A DNA stretch of 64,000 bases from Natronorubrum texcoconense (GTDB taxonomy: Archaea > Halobacteriota > Halobacteria > Halobacteriales > Natrialbaceae), in the NCBI RefSeq assembly GCF_900100335.1, contig NZ_FNFE01000010.1:45439-109438 (forward strand), in the 5' to 3' direction. Both the position numbers and the translations under genes were made by a program. Shown here piece by piece: positions 36,480 to 46,682 of this stretch (the stretch's first letter is position 1; each line of letters begins with the position of its first letter). The notes under the pieces were generated by a model. The model searched no databases. It worked only from the letters and a program-made list of their open reading frames with translations, and was not told where the DNA came from.

Positions 36480-39257
36480 TCAGGCGTCCTGGACCTGACG
36501 CAACACGTCCGGCGCCTCCTCGAGCGCCGCGTCCAGATCCTCGACGTTCGGCCCGCCGCCCTGCGCGAAGTCCGGCGGGCCGCCGCCGCCGCCACCGACT
36601 CTCGAGGCGAGTTCGCCGACGACCTCGCCGGCGTTGACGCCCGACTCGTCGGGAACGGCGACGACGAACTGCGCACCACTTTCGCCGCTGCCGAGCACGG
36701 CGATCTTGCCCTCCTCGACTAAGGCGTTCGCGGTCGCGCGCAGTTCGCCCATGTCGGCGTCGATGCGGTCGACGACCGCGGTCGTCTCGCCGACGTCGAC
36801 CTCCTCGCCGCCGCCTCCGCCGCCGGCTCGAGCGGCCGCGAGCTGTTCTTTCAGGTCCTCGATCTCCTTGCCACGGCCCTTCCACTCCTCGAAGAACCGC
36901 TCGGCGGTCTCGGGGACGTCCTCGGGCGAGACGTCGAGGATCTCGGCGGCCCCGTAGAGAGCGTCCTCCGTGCGCTGGGTGGCCTCGAGCGCGGCCTCGC
37001 CCGCGGCGAAGGAAATGCGCTCGACGCCGTCCTGGACGCGCTCCGTGCTCAGGACCTTGATCGTGCCGATCTCGCCGGTTCGGGCGACGTGGGTGCCACC
37101 GCAGGCCTGGACGTCCTCGTCGACGCTGATGAGACGGATCTGCTCGCCCGGCGGAATGCCGCCCTGGTAGAGGTCGAAGCCGTGTTCGGCCTCGGCGTCG
37201 TGGCGGTCTGGCCACTCCTGGGTGACCGCGGTGTTGTCCATCACGATCTCGTTGGCCAGCGACTCGATCCGCTTGACGTCCTCGCGCGAGATGCGCGCGT
37301 AGTGGCGCATGTCGATCCGCGAGCTGTCGACGCCCTTCTGGGCGCCAGCCTGCCGGATGTGGTCGCCGAGGATCTGCCGGGCCGCGTGGATGACGATGTG
37401 GGTCGCCGTGTGGTGGCGCATCAGCTGTCGGCGGCGGGTCGCGTCGAGCTGTCCCTTGACGAACTCGCCCTTGCCGAGGCTCTCGTCGGTCCGGTGGAGG
37501 ATGACGCCGTCTTCGATCTGGACGTCTTCGACCTCGGCGGTCGCGTCGTCGGTCGAGAGCGTCCCCGTGTCGGCGGGTTGGCCACCGCCTTCGGGGTAGA
37601 ACATCGTCTGATCGAGAACGACGTCGTAGCCGTCCTCGCGCTCGAAGACGTCCAACACGACGGCCTCAAACTGGGTGCGCTGCTGGTCGTCGTAGTAGAG
37701 CTTCTCCGTCTCCGGAAGGTCCTCGAAGCGCTCGTCCTCCTCCTCGTCGGTCGCCTCGGCGGCCTCGGGCGTGTCGTGACGTTTCGCGACGAGACTGTAG
37801 AAGTCGTCGGGCACGTCGACCTCGGCGCCGGCTTCGTCGGCGATTTCGGCGACCATGTCGGGCTGGATCCCGTGGGAGTCGTAGAGCTCGATCAGCTCGT
37901 CGACCGGGATCGGTTCGCCCCTCTCCGCGTACTCCTCGGCCATCGCTTCGACCCGGCGACCGCCGCGCTCGAGCGTCTCGCGGTACTTCTCGACTTCGGT
38001 GCGGACGATGTCGCGGATCGTGTCGCGGTTCTCGTACTCGAGCCGTTCGGCCTGCATGTCGACGAGTTCGTCCAGCGGCGCGTCGACGCCGACGGTGTCA
38101 CAGAGCCGCTTCGTTCGGCGGAGGACCATCCGCGCGAGGTAGCCCGTCCCGACGTTCGAGGGGACGATGCCGTCGCCGAGCATGTACGCGAGGGTTCGAC
38201 AGTGGTCGGCGATGGCGTAGATGGACTCGAGGGGCTCCATCAGCGCCGTCAACTCGTCGACGTCGACGCCGAGTTCGTCCGCGATCTCGCCGCGAGCGGT
38301 CTCCATGTCCTCGGCCTCGTCGATGTCCATGTGGCCCGCGAGCTTCGCGGCCCGGTGGAGGAGCGCTTCTTCCTCGTCCGTGTGCTCGAGGCCCGCGTTG
38401 TCCTTGAGGAACGCGATCATGTCGGGGTAGACCGCCTCGTACACCGTCGGGGTGCCCTGGGCGACCCAGGTCCAGCGCTCGAGTCCGTAGCCCGTGTCGA
38501 CGATGTAGGTGTCCATCGGGCTGTAGCGGTTCCCGTCTTTCATCTCGTACTCGCCATCGGCGTCCTGCTCCATCGACATGAAGACGAGGGTGGCGAGTTC
38601 GACGCCGCGGTAGATGACCTCGATGGCGGGCCCGGCGTTGCCGCCGCCGACCCACGGGTCCTCGATGTAGATGACCTCGTCTAAGTCGACGCCGAACGAC
38701 TCGAAGAAGCCGTCGCAGAGTTCGACGGTCTTGTCCTTCCAGTAGACCTCGCCGTAGTAGGCGTACTCGTCCTCGTCGACGTCCTCGCGCGTGTTGAACG
38801 CGTGGTGGGCCATCATCTCGAAGGCCATCGTGTGTCGGCCGGTCTTCCCGACGTTGTCGATGTCCTGCATCCGGATGCAGGGCTGGGAGACCGTCAGCGG
38901 ATTCGCCGGCGGCGGCGTCTCGCCGCTCGTCACCAGCGGCTGGAAGTCGTAGATCGACGCCTGCGTGAGCAGGACGTCGTCCCGCCAGCGGTTCGCCGCG
39001 ACGGGGTAGGGCTCGATCCGCTCGTGGTCGTGGCTCTCGAAGTACGAGAGAAAGGCCTCCCGCATCTCCTCGAGACTGTACTCCTGGTCGAAGCCGGGGT
39101 TCTCGATGAAGCCGTACTCCTCACACGGCGGCTCACCGCAGGTTTCCCGGTCGTGATCGCGGGTCCAGAACTGCGCACCGCAGGAGGGACACTCCTTGCG
39201 CTCGAATCCCTCCTCCTCGAAGTACTCGAGACGGTACGCGTCCGCCAGTTCGCTCAT
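36480..39257 (-). CDS. alaS: Alanine-tRNA ligase
   Basis: 925 residues from ATG 39257. An archaeal-type N-terminal zinc module (ECPSCGAQF plus Cys40 and Cys45) precedes the class II core ([15 protein letters not shown] and [10 protein letters not shown]). The editing domain has HHTATHIV and [13 protein letters not shown], and the C-terminal region contains glycine runs ([10 protein letters not shown] and [10 protein letters not shown]). It charges tRNA-Ala and clears mischarged Ser/Gly. A short N-terminal extension to 39299 is not family-like. Confidence 0.95.
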   Translation of the reverse strand: MSELADAYRLEYFEEEGFERKECPSCGAQFWTRDHDRETCGEPPCEEYGFIENPGFDQEYSLEEMREAFLSYFESHDHERIEPYPVAANRWRDDVLLTQASIYDFQPLVTSGETPPPANPLTVSQPCIRMQDIDNVGKTGRHTMAFEMMAHHAFNTREDVDEDEYAYYGEVYWKDKTVELCDGFFESFGVDLDEVIYIEDPWVGGGNAGPAIEVIYRGVELATLVFMSMEQDADGEYEMKDGNRYSPMDTYIVDTGYGLERWTWVAQGTPTVYEAVYPDMIAFLKDNAGLEHTDEEEALLHRAAKLAGHMDIDEAEDMETARGEIADELGVDVDELTALMEPLESIYAIADHCRTLAYMLGDGIVPSNVGTGYLARMVLRRTKRLCDTVGVDAPLDELVDMQAERLEYENRDTIRDIVRTEVEKYRETLERGGRRVEAMAEEYAERGEPIPVDELIELYDSHGIQPDMVAEIADEAGAEVDVPDDFYSLVAKRHDTPEAAEATDEEEDERFEDLPETEKLYYDDQQRTQFEAVVLDVFEREDGYDVVLDQTMFYPEGGGQPADTGTLSTDDATAEVEDVQIEDGVILHRTDESLGKGEFVKGQLDATRRRQLMRHHTATHIVIHAARQILGDHIRQAGAQKGVDSSRIDMRHYARISREDVKRIESLANEIVMDNTAVTQEWPDRHDAEAEHGFDLYQGGIPPGEQIRLISVDEDVQACGGTHVARTGEIGTIKVLSTERVQDGVERISFAAGEAALEATQRTEDALYGAAEILDVSPEDVPETAERFFEEWKGRGKEIEDLKEQLAAARAGGGGGGEEVDVGETTAVVDRIDADMGELRATANALVEEGKIAVLGSGESGAQFVVAVPDESGVNAGEVVGELASRVGGGGGGPPDFAQGGGPNVEDLDAALEEAPDVLRQVQDA

Positions 39258-39479
39258 TACACGTCTCTTCGCGAGCCAGCGCCTAAAACAGTTCCGCAAC
39301 GTTCATTTTCCGGATATCGACGGACGGGAGCGTGGTGTGTCCTCGAGCGACGACGACCCCAGCCGGTCTATAATGTGAAGGGGAAGACATATAGTGGAAG
39401 CGGAATACTCGGATAACAAGTGCTATTCGAATGAGAGGTATAGACCGGATCGAACGACCGCAGCCCTTGAAGTGAGACG

Positions 39480-40160
39480 ATGCGAACGAGACGCTCACTG
39501 CTCCGAACGGCTGTGGCCGCGGGTGCCGGCACGCTTCTCGCGATCGCCGCGTTACCGTCGCCACCCGACTCGACGCCGATCGATCGAACCGTCGAAGGAT
39601 CCGAGACGCCGCCCGCGGTCGACGACTGGACCGACGAGCCGATCACCGGCGAGACCGACACGCCGATGGTCCGGTACCAGTACCGACCGATCGAGGACGG
39701 TGCGGATCCGAACGAGTTCGACGCCTTCGTCGCGACGGCACCGATCAACGTCGTCCTCGTTCCGGACGACGAGGTCGACGGCGACGGACTCGAGCGCGTG
39801 ATGGCCGTCCTCGAGGACGAGGGCTGGCTCCGCGATCCCGAGGAGTACACCCGCTACGCCTGGGATCGACAGGAGTCGACCTTCGTCCGCCAACAGGCGA
39901 CGGCCGCGGAAACCTACTACGGGACCAGCGGCCGCCTCCACGTCCGCTGCTGGTCGTTCGAGGGAATCGTCTCGATGCAGGCTCACGAGGACACCGGCGC
40001 TCGGCCCGAACACGGGATCGCCTCCTACGACCGCGGTCTCGAGGCGATCGAATCGATCTTCGACGCCGCCGGCTGGGCCGTCGCCTCGGACGCCATCGAT
40101 CTCGACAACGAGCAACGCGACTACGACGGGCTGGCATCCGTCATCACGGAGGACGCGTGA
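39480..40160 (+). CDS. Tat-signal hypothetical protein
   Basis: 226 residues. A Tat motif RTRRSLLRTAVAAG and a hydrophobic stretch without lipobox Cys are followed by a soluble domain rich in Asp/Glu (YQYRPIEDGADPNEFDAFV, GRLHVRCWSFEGIVSMQAHED). It is probably secreted or membrane-anchored. It has no family that I recognise. It overlaps the next gene by four bases (GTGA). Confidence 0.65.
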   Translation: MRTRRSLLRTAVAAGAGTLLAIAALPSPPDSTPIDRTVEGSETPPAVDDWTDEPITGETDTPMVRYQYRPIEDGADPNEFDAFVATAPINVVLVPDDEVDGDGLERVMAVLEDEGWLRDPEEYTRYAWDRQESTFVRQQATAAETYYGTSGRLHVRCWSFEGIVSMQAHEDTGARPEHGIASYDRGLEAIESIFDAAGWAVASDAIDLDNEQRDYDGLASVITEDA

Positions 40161-40846
40161 GCACCGACGACCGCTACGGGTTCGGTCGCCGGCCCACCGT
40201 CGGCGACGTCCTCGAGCACCCGTTATTGGGACTCGAGCGCGGCCGGACGGAGATCGCAATCGCCGGACTGCTCGGCCTGACCGCGCTCTTCGCCGTCAGC
40301 TACGCCGGATCGACGGTCGCCGTCGGCGGCGCGCCGCTCGAGACGCTGACGACGCAGTTCGACACGCTCACCAAGCTCCTGATCGCGCTCGCGACGGCGA
40401 CGATCACGATCCTCCCGTTCGTCTACGCGGTCTGGAACGGCGGTCCGCTCCTCTCCTTTGCGATGCCGCTCGTGCCGGTCTTCCTCGGCGACGTCGCCGC
40501 GGGTCAGTACGTCCTCGGGGTCGACGCGGTGATCGCGCTGACCGTCGGCGCCGCGGCCTGCGCGCTTGCGATGTTCGCGACCGACGTCCGACAGGTGGGA
40601 TCGCTTCGCCCCTGGACTACCGTCGAGATCGACGCCGTCTCCCTGCTGGTCGTCACGATGACGGTACTCGTCGCCGCCGCGGGCGTCGCCCAGTTCGCGG
40701 CCGTCGCACCGCCGCGAAACCTCGAGTGGTACGCTCCATTCAGCGTGCTCTGGCTCGTCCCGGCGGGAATCGTCGGCGCCTACTGGCAGGCCGCGGTCCG
40801 AACGACTGTCGCCACCCAAGGCGATGAGACGGAGATCGAGTCCTGA
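40157..40846 (+). CDS. Integral membrane protein, coupled to Tat-signal gene
   Basis: 229 residues, starting at GTG. About five helices (35-55, 68-92, 98-122, 150-172 and 178-205). The start overlaps the previous stop (GTGA), so the secreted protein and this membrane protein are co-translated and probably work together. No transporter motif is visible. Confidence 0.65.
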   Translation: MSTDDRYGFGRRPTVGDVLEHPLLGLERGRTEIAIAGLLGLTALFAVSYAGSTVAVGGAPLETLTTQFDTLTKLLIALATATITILPFVYAVWNGGPLLSFAMPLVPVFLGDVAAGQYVLGVDAVIALTVGAAACALAMFATDVRQVGSLRPWTTVEIDAVSLLVVTMTVLVAAAGVAQFAAVAPPRNLEWYAPFSVLWLVPAGIVGAYWQAAVRTTVATQGDETEIES

Positions 40847-40960
40847 CGGCTGGGCGACGGGAGCCGTTCCTCGAAACCGATCGCGACGGCTCGACGCTCG
40901 ACACCCCAGTGCATTTTTATCATGCTGGAGGGTCACGTCCACACGATACTCGACCGTTCC

Positions 40961-43435
40961 ATGACCCATCCGCCGCGATCACGACCGCGTACGGTGCTCT
41001 ACATCGCCGAAGCGGCGGCTGCGGCTCGCGACGGGGCGGCCGCACTCGAGGCCGTCGACTCGGGTCCCGACCGAACCGTTCAGCCGCTGTCGACGAGCGC
41101 GACCGACCAGCTTCGGAGCTGGGCTCCCGAGGCCGACTGCGTCGTCTTCGCCGAGACGCCGACGACCGCGGCGGGGGCGAGTCTGCTCGAGATCGTCGAC
41201 GCCTGCGGACGGACGCCGCTGGTGCTCTTCTGCGAGCGGAGCTACGCGCCGACAGCGGCACGCTCGACCGACGGCATCGCCGGCTACGTGCGCCGGGGGA
41301 CGGACGACGCGGTGGCCCACCTCGCCGACGAGATCGAGTGGGTGTGCCACGGCGCGGCCGTCGACGGTGACGAGACATCGCGAGAAGAGGCAATAGCCGA
41401 GACGGGACGCGCAGCCGATGTGCAGCCGAACGACCCTGCCGAGACGACCGCGGACGAGACAGCTAACACGACCGCGGATGAAACAACTACTACGAACGCG
41501 GATGAGACGGCCGATACACGGACGGCCGAGGAACCGCTCGCTCTCGAGCCCGTCCGGCCGGGTGATGTCCTCGGGTCGGCAGCCATCGCCGAGTCGAACG
41601 ATTCCGCCGAGACGGACGAGCGAGCAGCCGTCGTCTCGAGCCTCGAGTCGTCGACCGAACTCGCCGCCTGGCGGGACCACGAGAGCGGGCGCGAACGATG
41701 CTACGAACTCCTCGTCGAGTTCGTGGCCGACGCCTGTGGAACCGACTACTGCTGGCTCTCGACCGTCCACTTCGGCGAGTGCACCACCCGGGCCGCGACG
41801 GACGCAGTTCCCGACGACACGCTCGAGTCGATGCCGCTCGAGGGACCGGTCGGCGACGCCTTCAGAACTGGCGAACCGCTCCGGATCGAAGACACCGAGG
41901 ACGCGGCCATCGAACCGCCGTTCGAGGACGCCGCCTCGCTGTGCGTCGCCCCAGTCGCCGACGTCGGCATCGTTCAGATCGCCGACACCGAGCCGAGCGC
42001 GTTCGACGAAACGACCGGGGAGCTCCTCGCGGCGTGCTGTCGGTACGCGGCGGCGATCCTCGAGCGAGCCGAGACGCGGACGCGACTGCGCGCCGAGCGC
42101 GACCGATTTGCGGATGGACGCGACCGACTGGCGGCCGAGCGGGATCGGATCGGGGACGAACGCGATCGACTCGCGGCCGACCGAGACCGACTGAATACGG
42201 CGTTTACGAGCCTCCCGGTTCCGGCGCTTCGATACGAACTGGTCGACGACCGAGCCGTCGTTCGGGCCGTCACCGGCCGGTTCACGGACACCTTCGACGT
42301 CGATCGCTCGGCGGTCGTCGACAGCGCCATTGGCGGCGCTGACGACGGCAACAGCGGCAGCAGCAGCAGCAGCAGTACCGACGGCGCTGATGGCGACAAC
42401 GGAATCGGCGCTGACGAAGTCGGCACTGACGGCGACGGCGATATCGATGACACTGACCGCGAGACGACCGTACCGCCCGGACTCGAGGACCGAGCGCTGA
42501 CCCTCGCCGACGCGGTCCGTTCGACCGAGCAGCGTCAGTTCGTCAGTCGCCGCGAAACCGCCGACGGCATCCGGACGTTCCGGCTCACCGTCGCCCCCTG
42601 CTCGACCGTTCCGGATTGCGAACCAACCGACGACACCGTCGCTAGCGACGAACCTACCGAGGGCGTCGTCGTCTACACCGACGTCACCGACGCGAACCGG
42701 ATGGAACGCGAACTCGCCGCCGTCGAACACCGCCTCGAGACGATCGCACAACTCGTCGACGAGGACGTGCGGACGCCGCTGAACGTCGCTCGCGGCTACC
42801 TCGAACTCGCCGCGGAGACCGGCGATCGAGAGCACTTCGACGAGATCGACGACGCGCAGGAACAGCTGTTAGCGCTCGTCGAGCAGTTACTGACGATCGC
42901 TCGACGGGACGACGTGCTCGTCGACACCGAACCGGTCGCACTCCACGACGTCGCCAGACGGGCCTGGGTCGTCGTCGAGACCGGCGGCGCGCGTCTCGTC
43001 ACCGAGGAGGATCTCGTCCTCAAGGCCGACAAGAGTCGGATCCAGGAGCTGTTCGAACACCTCTTTCGGGCGATCGTACACGGCGAGGAGACGACCGAAC
43101 ACGACGGCAGCGGGCCGAAGTGGCGCGCGGATGAGGGGACGATCGACGACGAAGCGATCACCCGTATCACGGATGAACAGACGGTCGTCTCCGTCGGAAC
43201 GGCCGACGACGGGTTCTACGTCACCGGCCGATGGGACGGCGCCAACCGGGCCGTCGCCGGTGTGAAGTCGGGAGCCGATCTCGGCCGTCTGGCGACGTGT
43301 GACGGCGCCGGCTTCGGCCTCGATCCCATCGAACGGATCGCCGACGCTCACGGCTGGGATATCGGCATCGCCGAGGACGACGACCGCATCGCGTTCGCGT
43401 TCCGCGGAGTCGAGTGCGACGCCGACGGAAGCTGA
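40961..43435 (+). CDS. Degenerate sensor histidine-kinase-like protein
   Basis: 824 residues. The order is: receiver-like N-domain (about 8-130), Thr/Ala/Asp-rich linker (about 140-230), GAF domain (about 240-370), coiled segment of ERDRL repeats (378-412), PAS-like region (about 413-580, with a Ser/Asp low-complexity insert at 460-500), HisKA-like helices (583-650) and a kinase-ATPase-like end (to 815). The HisKA block reads LVDEDVRTPLNVARGYL, where haloarchaeal kinases have HDLRNPLNVA: the phospho-accepting His is Glu601. The N-box is also changed (FEHLFRAIVHG). It is probably a pseudokinase. A TATA box TTTTTAT is at 40914-40920. Confidence 0.75.
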   Translation: MTHPPRSRPRTVLYIAEAAAAARDGAAALEAVDSGPDRTVQPLSTSATDQLRSWAPEADCVVFAETPTTAAGASLLEIVDACGRTPLVLFCERSYAPTAARSTDGIAGYVRRGTDDAVAHLADEIEWVCHGAAVDGDETSREEAIAETGRAADVQPNDPAETTADETANTTADETTTTNADETADTRTAEEPLALEPVRPGDVLGSAAIAESNDSAETDERAAVVSSLESSTELAAWRDHESGRERCYELLVEFVADACGTDYCWLSTVHFGECTTRAATDAVPDDTLESMPLEGPVGDAFRTGEPLRIEDTEDAAIEPPFEDAASLCVAPVADVGIVQIADTEPSAFDETTGELLAACCRYAAAILERAETRTRLRAERDRFADGRDRLAAERDRIGDERDRLAADRDRLNTAFTSLPVPALRYELVDDRAVVRAVTGRFTDTFDVDRSAVVDSAIGGADDGNSGSSSSSSTDGADGDNGIGADEVGTDGDGDIDDTDRETTVPPGLEDRALTLADAVRSTEQRQFVSRRETADGIRTFRLTVAPCSTVPDCEPTDDTVASDEPTEGVVVYTDVTDANRMERELAAVEHRLETIAQLVDEDVRTPLNVARGYLELAAETGDREHFDEIDDAQEQLLALVEQLLTIARRDDVLVDTEPVALHDVARRAWVVVETGGARLVTEEDLVLKADKSRIQELFEHLFRAIVHGEETTEHDGSGPKWRADEGTIDDEAITRITDEQTVVSVGTADDGFYVTGRWDGANRAVAGVKSGADLGRLATCDGAGFGLDPIERIADAHGWDIGIAEDDDRIAFAFRGVECDADGS

Positions 43436-43493
43436 CCGAGGGGTCGAGTGCAACGTCGACGGCACCTGACGCGGACGTCGGCGAGGCGGCCGA

Positions 43494-44486
43494 TCAGGAC
43501 TCGTTCTCGAGCGCCAGCGACGCCAGCATCGCCTCGAGCTGGAGTCGCTCGTTCGCACCCTCCGTGATCCGGTAGTCGACCTCACCGAGGCGCTCGAGCA
43601 GGCGAACCGTCGCCTGCTCTGGGATGTCGAACTCCCACGCCGAGCGGTGGAGCTGGTCGATAACGTCGCCGCCGGCCAGTCCGCGATCCATCAGGAGATC
43701 CTCTAAGGCGGCGCGGGCGGCGGTGAAGTCGCCCTCGATGGCGTGTTCGACCATCGCCTCGACCTCCTCCGGCCGAGCGGTGGAGGTGATCGCGAAGACA
43801 GTTTCCTCGTCGACGGTTTCGCCCATCACGGCGGCGGCCTGCAGCCCGTTGATCGCTTTTCGCATGTCGCCGTCGGCCGCGTAGACTAAGGCGTCAACAC
43901 CGTCGTCGGTCACCTCGATGCCCTCGTTTGCCGCGATTTCGCGCACCTGTGCCTCGATCGCTTTCTCGGAGAGTTCGGTAAAGCGGAAGACCGCGCAGCG
44001 AGACTGGATCGGGTCGATGATCTGACTCGAGTAGTTACACGAGAGGATAAAGCGCGTGTTGTTCGAGAACTGCTCCATCGTTCGGCGGAGCGCTGACTGA
44101 GCGTCGGACGTGAGGGCGTCTGCCTCGTCCAGAAAGATGATCCGGTGGTTGTAGCCGCCGAACGAGGAGCGCGCGAAGTCCTTGATCCGATCGCGGACGA
44201 CGTCGATTCCGCGCTGGTCGGAAGCGTTCAACTCGAGAAAATTCTCGCGCCAGTCACCGTCGTAGACCTCACGGGCGATAGCCTGTGCAGCGGTCGTTTT
44301 ACCCGTTCCCGCCGGCCCCGCAAACATGAGGTGCGGCAGTTCGTCCTGCTCGACGTAGTTCTGCAGGCGCGGGACGATGTTCTCGTGGCCCTTGATCTCG
44401 TCGAGCCGTTCCGGCCGGTACTTCTCGATCCAGACTTCGGTCTTGCCCGGTGTCGGCTCCGCCGCCTCGGCGTCGGCCTCGCTCAT
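43494..44486 (-). CDS. rfcA: Replication factor C small subunit (RfcA)
   Basis: 330 residues. The AAA+ motifs are intact: Walker [13 protein letters not shown], Walker [12 protein letters not shown], sensor 1 LSCNYSSQI, and SRC (QSRCAVF). The N-terminal [17 protein letters not shown] is the RFC box. It is the active clamp-loader subunit that drives PCNA loading together with RfcB and RfcC (14218-15222). No intein is present, although inteins interrupt this gene in some haloarchaea. Confidence 0.95.
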   Translation of the reverse strand: MSEADAEAAEPTPGKTEVWIEKYRPERLDEIKGHENIVPRLQNYVEQDELPHLMFAGPAGTGKTTAAQAIAREVYDGDWRENFLELNASDQRGIDVVRDRIKDFARSSFGGYNHRIIFLDEADALTSDAQSALRRTMEQFSNNTRFILSCNYSSQIIDPIQSRCAVFRFTELSEKAIEAQVREIAANEGIEVTDDGVDALVYAADGDMRKAINGLQAAAVMGETVDEETVFAITSTARPEEVEAMVEHAIEGDFTAARAALEDLLMDRGLAGGDVIDQLHRSAWEFDIPEQATVRLLERLGEVDYRITEGANERLQLEAMLASLALENES

Positions 44487-44575
44487 ACCGGGCGAAGGGG
44501 TGGCCGAAAGATAAAACGACCGAACCCCGCCGTCGGTCGCGGGGGCCTCGAATCCGTCGCAGTCGAAGCGAACGG

Positions 44576-44998
44576 CTATTCCCGTCTGAGAACGGTCACC
44601 GGCCGATCGGACTCGAGAATCACGCCCTGAATGACGCTCCCGAACAGCACCTTGCCGGTCGCCGAGCGGTCCCGTCCCGCCATCGCGATCGTGTCCGCGT
44701 CGACCTCGCGGGCGATGCGAACGATTTCGGCCGTCGGATCGCCGTGTTCGCGTCTGACCGTGACGGCGATGCCACGCTCCTCGAGTACCTGCGCGACCTC
44801 GACGACGTGGGCCGGGAGGTCGGTCTCGTCGTAGAGGTCGCTCGAGCGAACGACCCCCGCTTCGTCGGCCGCCTCGAACTCCTCGAAGACGCTGAGTAAG
44901 ACGACCTCGACCGTCGACTCGCTGTCGGGGAGGGCCGTGACGTAGTCGGCCGCCTCGAGGCTCCGATCGCTCTTGACCGGCAGCAGAACCGTATACAT
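44576..44998 (-). CDS. Universal stress protein (UspA domain)
   Basis: 140 residues from ATG 44998 ([11 protein letters not shown]). It is a single Usp domain with [22 protein letters not shown], matching the GxxGx9G(S/T) nucleotide-binding motif with some variation. It probably binds ATP and modulates stress responses. It is downstream (lower coordinates) of the divergent bactofilin-like gene and upstream of rfcA on the same strand. Confidence 0.85.
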   Translation of the reverse strand: MYTVLLPVKSDRSLEAADYVTALPDSESTVEVVLLSVFEEFEAADEAGVVRSSDLYDETDLPAHVVEVAQVLEERGIAVTVRREHGDPTAEIVRIAREVDADTIAMAGRDRSATGKVLFGSVIQGVILESDRPVTVLRRE

Positions 44999-45161
44999 AC
45001 GCGTATCGTCGACGCGGCCACGTATAGGGATTCGGGGCGCGACGGAGCCGCCGAGCGCGACGGGGCTCGTGGCGGTTCCGGCGGCCGAAAGCGTTCGGTT
45101 CCGAAATCGAGGGACGATCACGGGCGCCGGATAGTGTACTAAAATGAAATTATAGTGACGT

Positions 45162-45168
45162 GTTTATC
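45162..45168 (+). promoter_or_regulatory. TATA box for bactofilin-like gene
   Basis: GTTTATC is about 28 nt before the ATG at 45193, fitting a leaderless start. Confidence 0.5.
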
Positions 45169-45192
45169 TCGCTACTCGACGTATGTGTATGT

Positions 45193-46275
45193 ATGACAGG
45201 CAGTAATCGTATTCGAACACTTCTCGTCCTCGCCGTACTCCTCCTCGTCGTCGTCGGAACGGTGCCGATTGCGGTCGCCGCCCAGTCGGAGAGTCGAAGC
45301 GGCGGCACCGTCGTCGTCGAGGAGGGAGAGACGGTCGACGAACTCGAGGCGTTCGCGGGAACCGTCGTCATCGAGGGCACCGTCACGGGTGACGTCAGCG
45401 TGGTCGCCGGCAGCGTTCAGATCGACGGCGCGGTCGGCGGCGACGTCGAAGCCGTCGCCGGGAGCGTGCAAATAGCCGGCGCCGTCGATGGCGACGTCGA
45501 AACCGCTGCTGGCAGCGTCGAGATCACCGACGGGGCGACCATCGGCGGCGACCTCTCGGCCGGCGCCGGCAGCGTCCTGATCGACGGGACGCTCGAGGGA
45601 GACGCGAAAGTCGGAGCCGAGACGATCCAGCTCGGCGACGACGCGTCGATCGCGGGCGATCTGCGCTACGGCGGCAGCCTCGAGGGGAACACCGACGCCG
45701 TCGCCGGCGAGATCACGGAGGACTCCTCGATCGGAATCGACCTGACGGGAACGGCCGTTCCGATCGCGTCGTGGCTGTTCGCGGCGTACGTCCTCGCGTT
45801 GAACCTGCTGCTCGGCGCCGCGCTGCTCGTGCTGTTTCCCCGGTTCTCCGACGGGGTCGCGGATTGGGTCGCGACCGATCCCCTGCGCATCGGGTTGACG
45901 GGGTTCGGCCTCCTCGTCGCGATTCCCGTGTTATTGGTCGCGATGGCGATCACGATCGTCGGCATTCCGTTCTCGGTCGTCGGCGCGTTCGGGTTCGCGC
46001 TTCTCGTCTGGATCGGGATCGTCTACGGCCGGTACGCCGTCGCCGCCTGGCTCCTCTCGCTGGTCGACGTGGAGAACCGTTGGCTCGCGCTCGTCCTCGG
46101 ACTGGTCGCCGGGGCAGTTCTCGCACAGCTCCCCATCGTCGGGGGCCTGCTCAACCTGCTCGTGCTCTTGCTCGGTCTCGGCGCGCTCGGATTCGGACTG
46201 TACGCCCACCGTCAACGAGTCCGCGAACAGGGGTCCCGCAACGAGAGTAGTCCCGACGGACCGACGGCCGACTGA
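45193..46275 (+). CDS. Membrane protein with bactofilin-like repeats
   Basis: 360 residues from ATG 45193. A signal-like helix (8-28) is followed by about 120 residues of short beta repeats in which Val/Ile, Gly-Asp and Ala-Gly-Ser alternate (EGTVTGDVSVVAGSVQIDGA and its variants, about 35-165), as in the right-handed beta-helix of bactofilins and polymer-forming proteins. After this come four or five helices (about 190-340) and a hydrophilic tail. It probably presents a beta-helix outside the membrane and may polymerise; the function is not known. This topology differs from cytosolic bactofilins. Confidence 0.72.
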   Translation: MTGSNRIRTLLVLAVLLLVVVGTVPIAVAAQSESRSGGTVVVEEGETVDELEAFAGTVVIEGTVTGDVSVVAGSVQIDGAVGGDVEAVAGSVQIAGAVDGDVETAAGSVEITDGATIGGDLSAGAGSVLIDGTLEGDAKVGAETIQLGDDASIAGDLRYGGSLEGNTDAVAGEITEDSSIGIDLTGTAVPIASWLFAAYVLALNLLLGAALLVLFPRFSDGVADWVATDPLRIGLTGFGLLVAIPVLLVAMAITIVGIPFSVVGAFGFALLVWIGIVYGRYAVAAWLLSLVDVENRWLALVLGLVAGAVLAQLPIVGGLLNLLVLLLGLGALGFGLYAHRQRVREQGSRNESSPDGPTAD

Positions 46276-46369
46276 GGAAACGGCGATGGTGGCGACGACT
46301 GCTCCGTTCCGTTCGAGTGCGTCCCGAACCGAGCGACGCGCTCAAGTCGGTCGCCTCGTAACGACGACT

Positions 46370-46642
46370 ATGCGCGTCACCGTCGATGTCAAGGGCGAGG
46401 AGACACACGAGATCGATCTCGAGACGGTGTCCGCTGGGAGCCCGAACGGCGGTGCGGGAACCGGCGGATCGACGCCGACCTATCAGGAGCTGCTGGCCGA
46501 GATCGATCTCAGTCCCCACGAAGTGAGCGTGCTCGTCGACGGGCGGCCGGTGCCGGAGGATCAGCCGGTCGAGAGCGACCACGTGACGGTGTTGCGGCTG
46601 ATCAAGGGCGGGTCGAAACCACCTATCGACAGGAACCGCTGA
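46370..46642 (+). CDS. samp2: SAMP2-like ubiquitin-fold modifier with C-terminal extension
   Basis: 90 residues from ATG 46370. The body DLSPHEVSVLVDGRPVPEDQ then VTVLRLIKGG is that of small archaeal modifier protein 2, a ubiquitin-like protein joined to lysines and used for sulfur transfer. Known SAMP2 proteins end at Gly-Gly. Here the Gly80-Gly81 is followed by SKPPIDRNR, and a 16-residue Gly/Ser-rich insert occurs near position 21. If real, the tail must be trimmed, or the diglycine is not used. Confidence 0.82.
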   Translation: MRVTVDVKGEETHEIDLETVSAGSPNGGAGTGGSTPTYQELLAEIDLSPHEVSVLVDGRPVPEDQPVESDHVTVLRLIKGGSKPPIDRNR

Positions 46643-46682
46643 AAGCCCGAGCGTTTTGAGGGCGAGCCTCGTAGCCGGAGCC

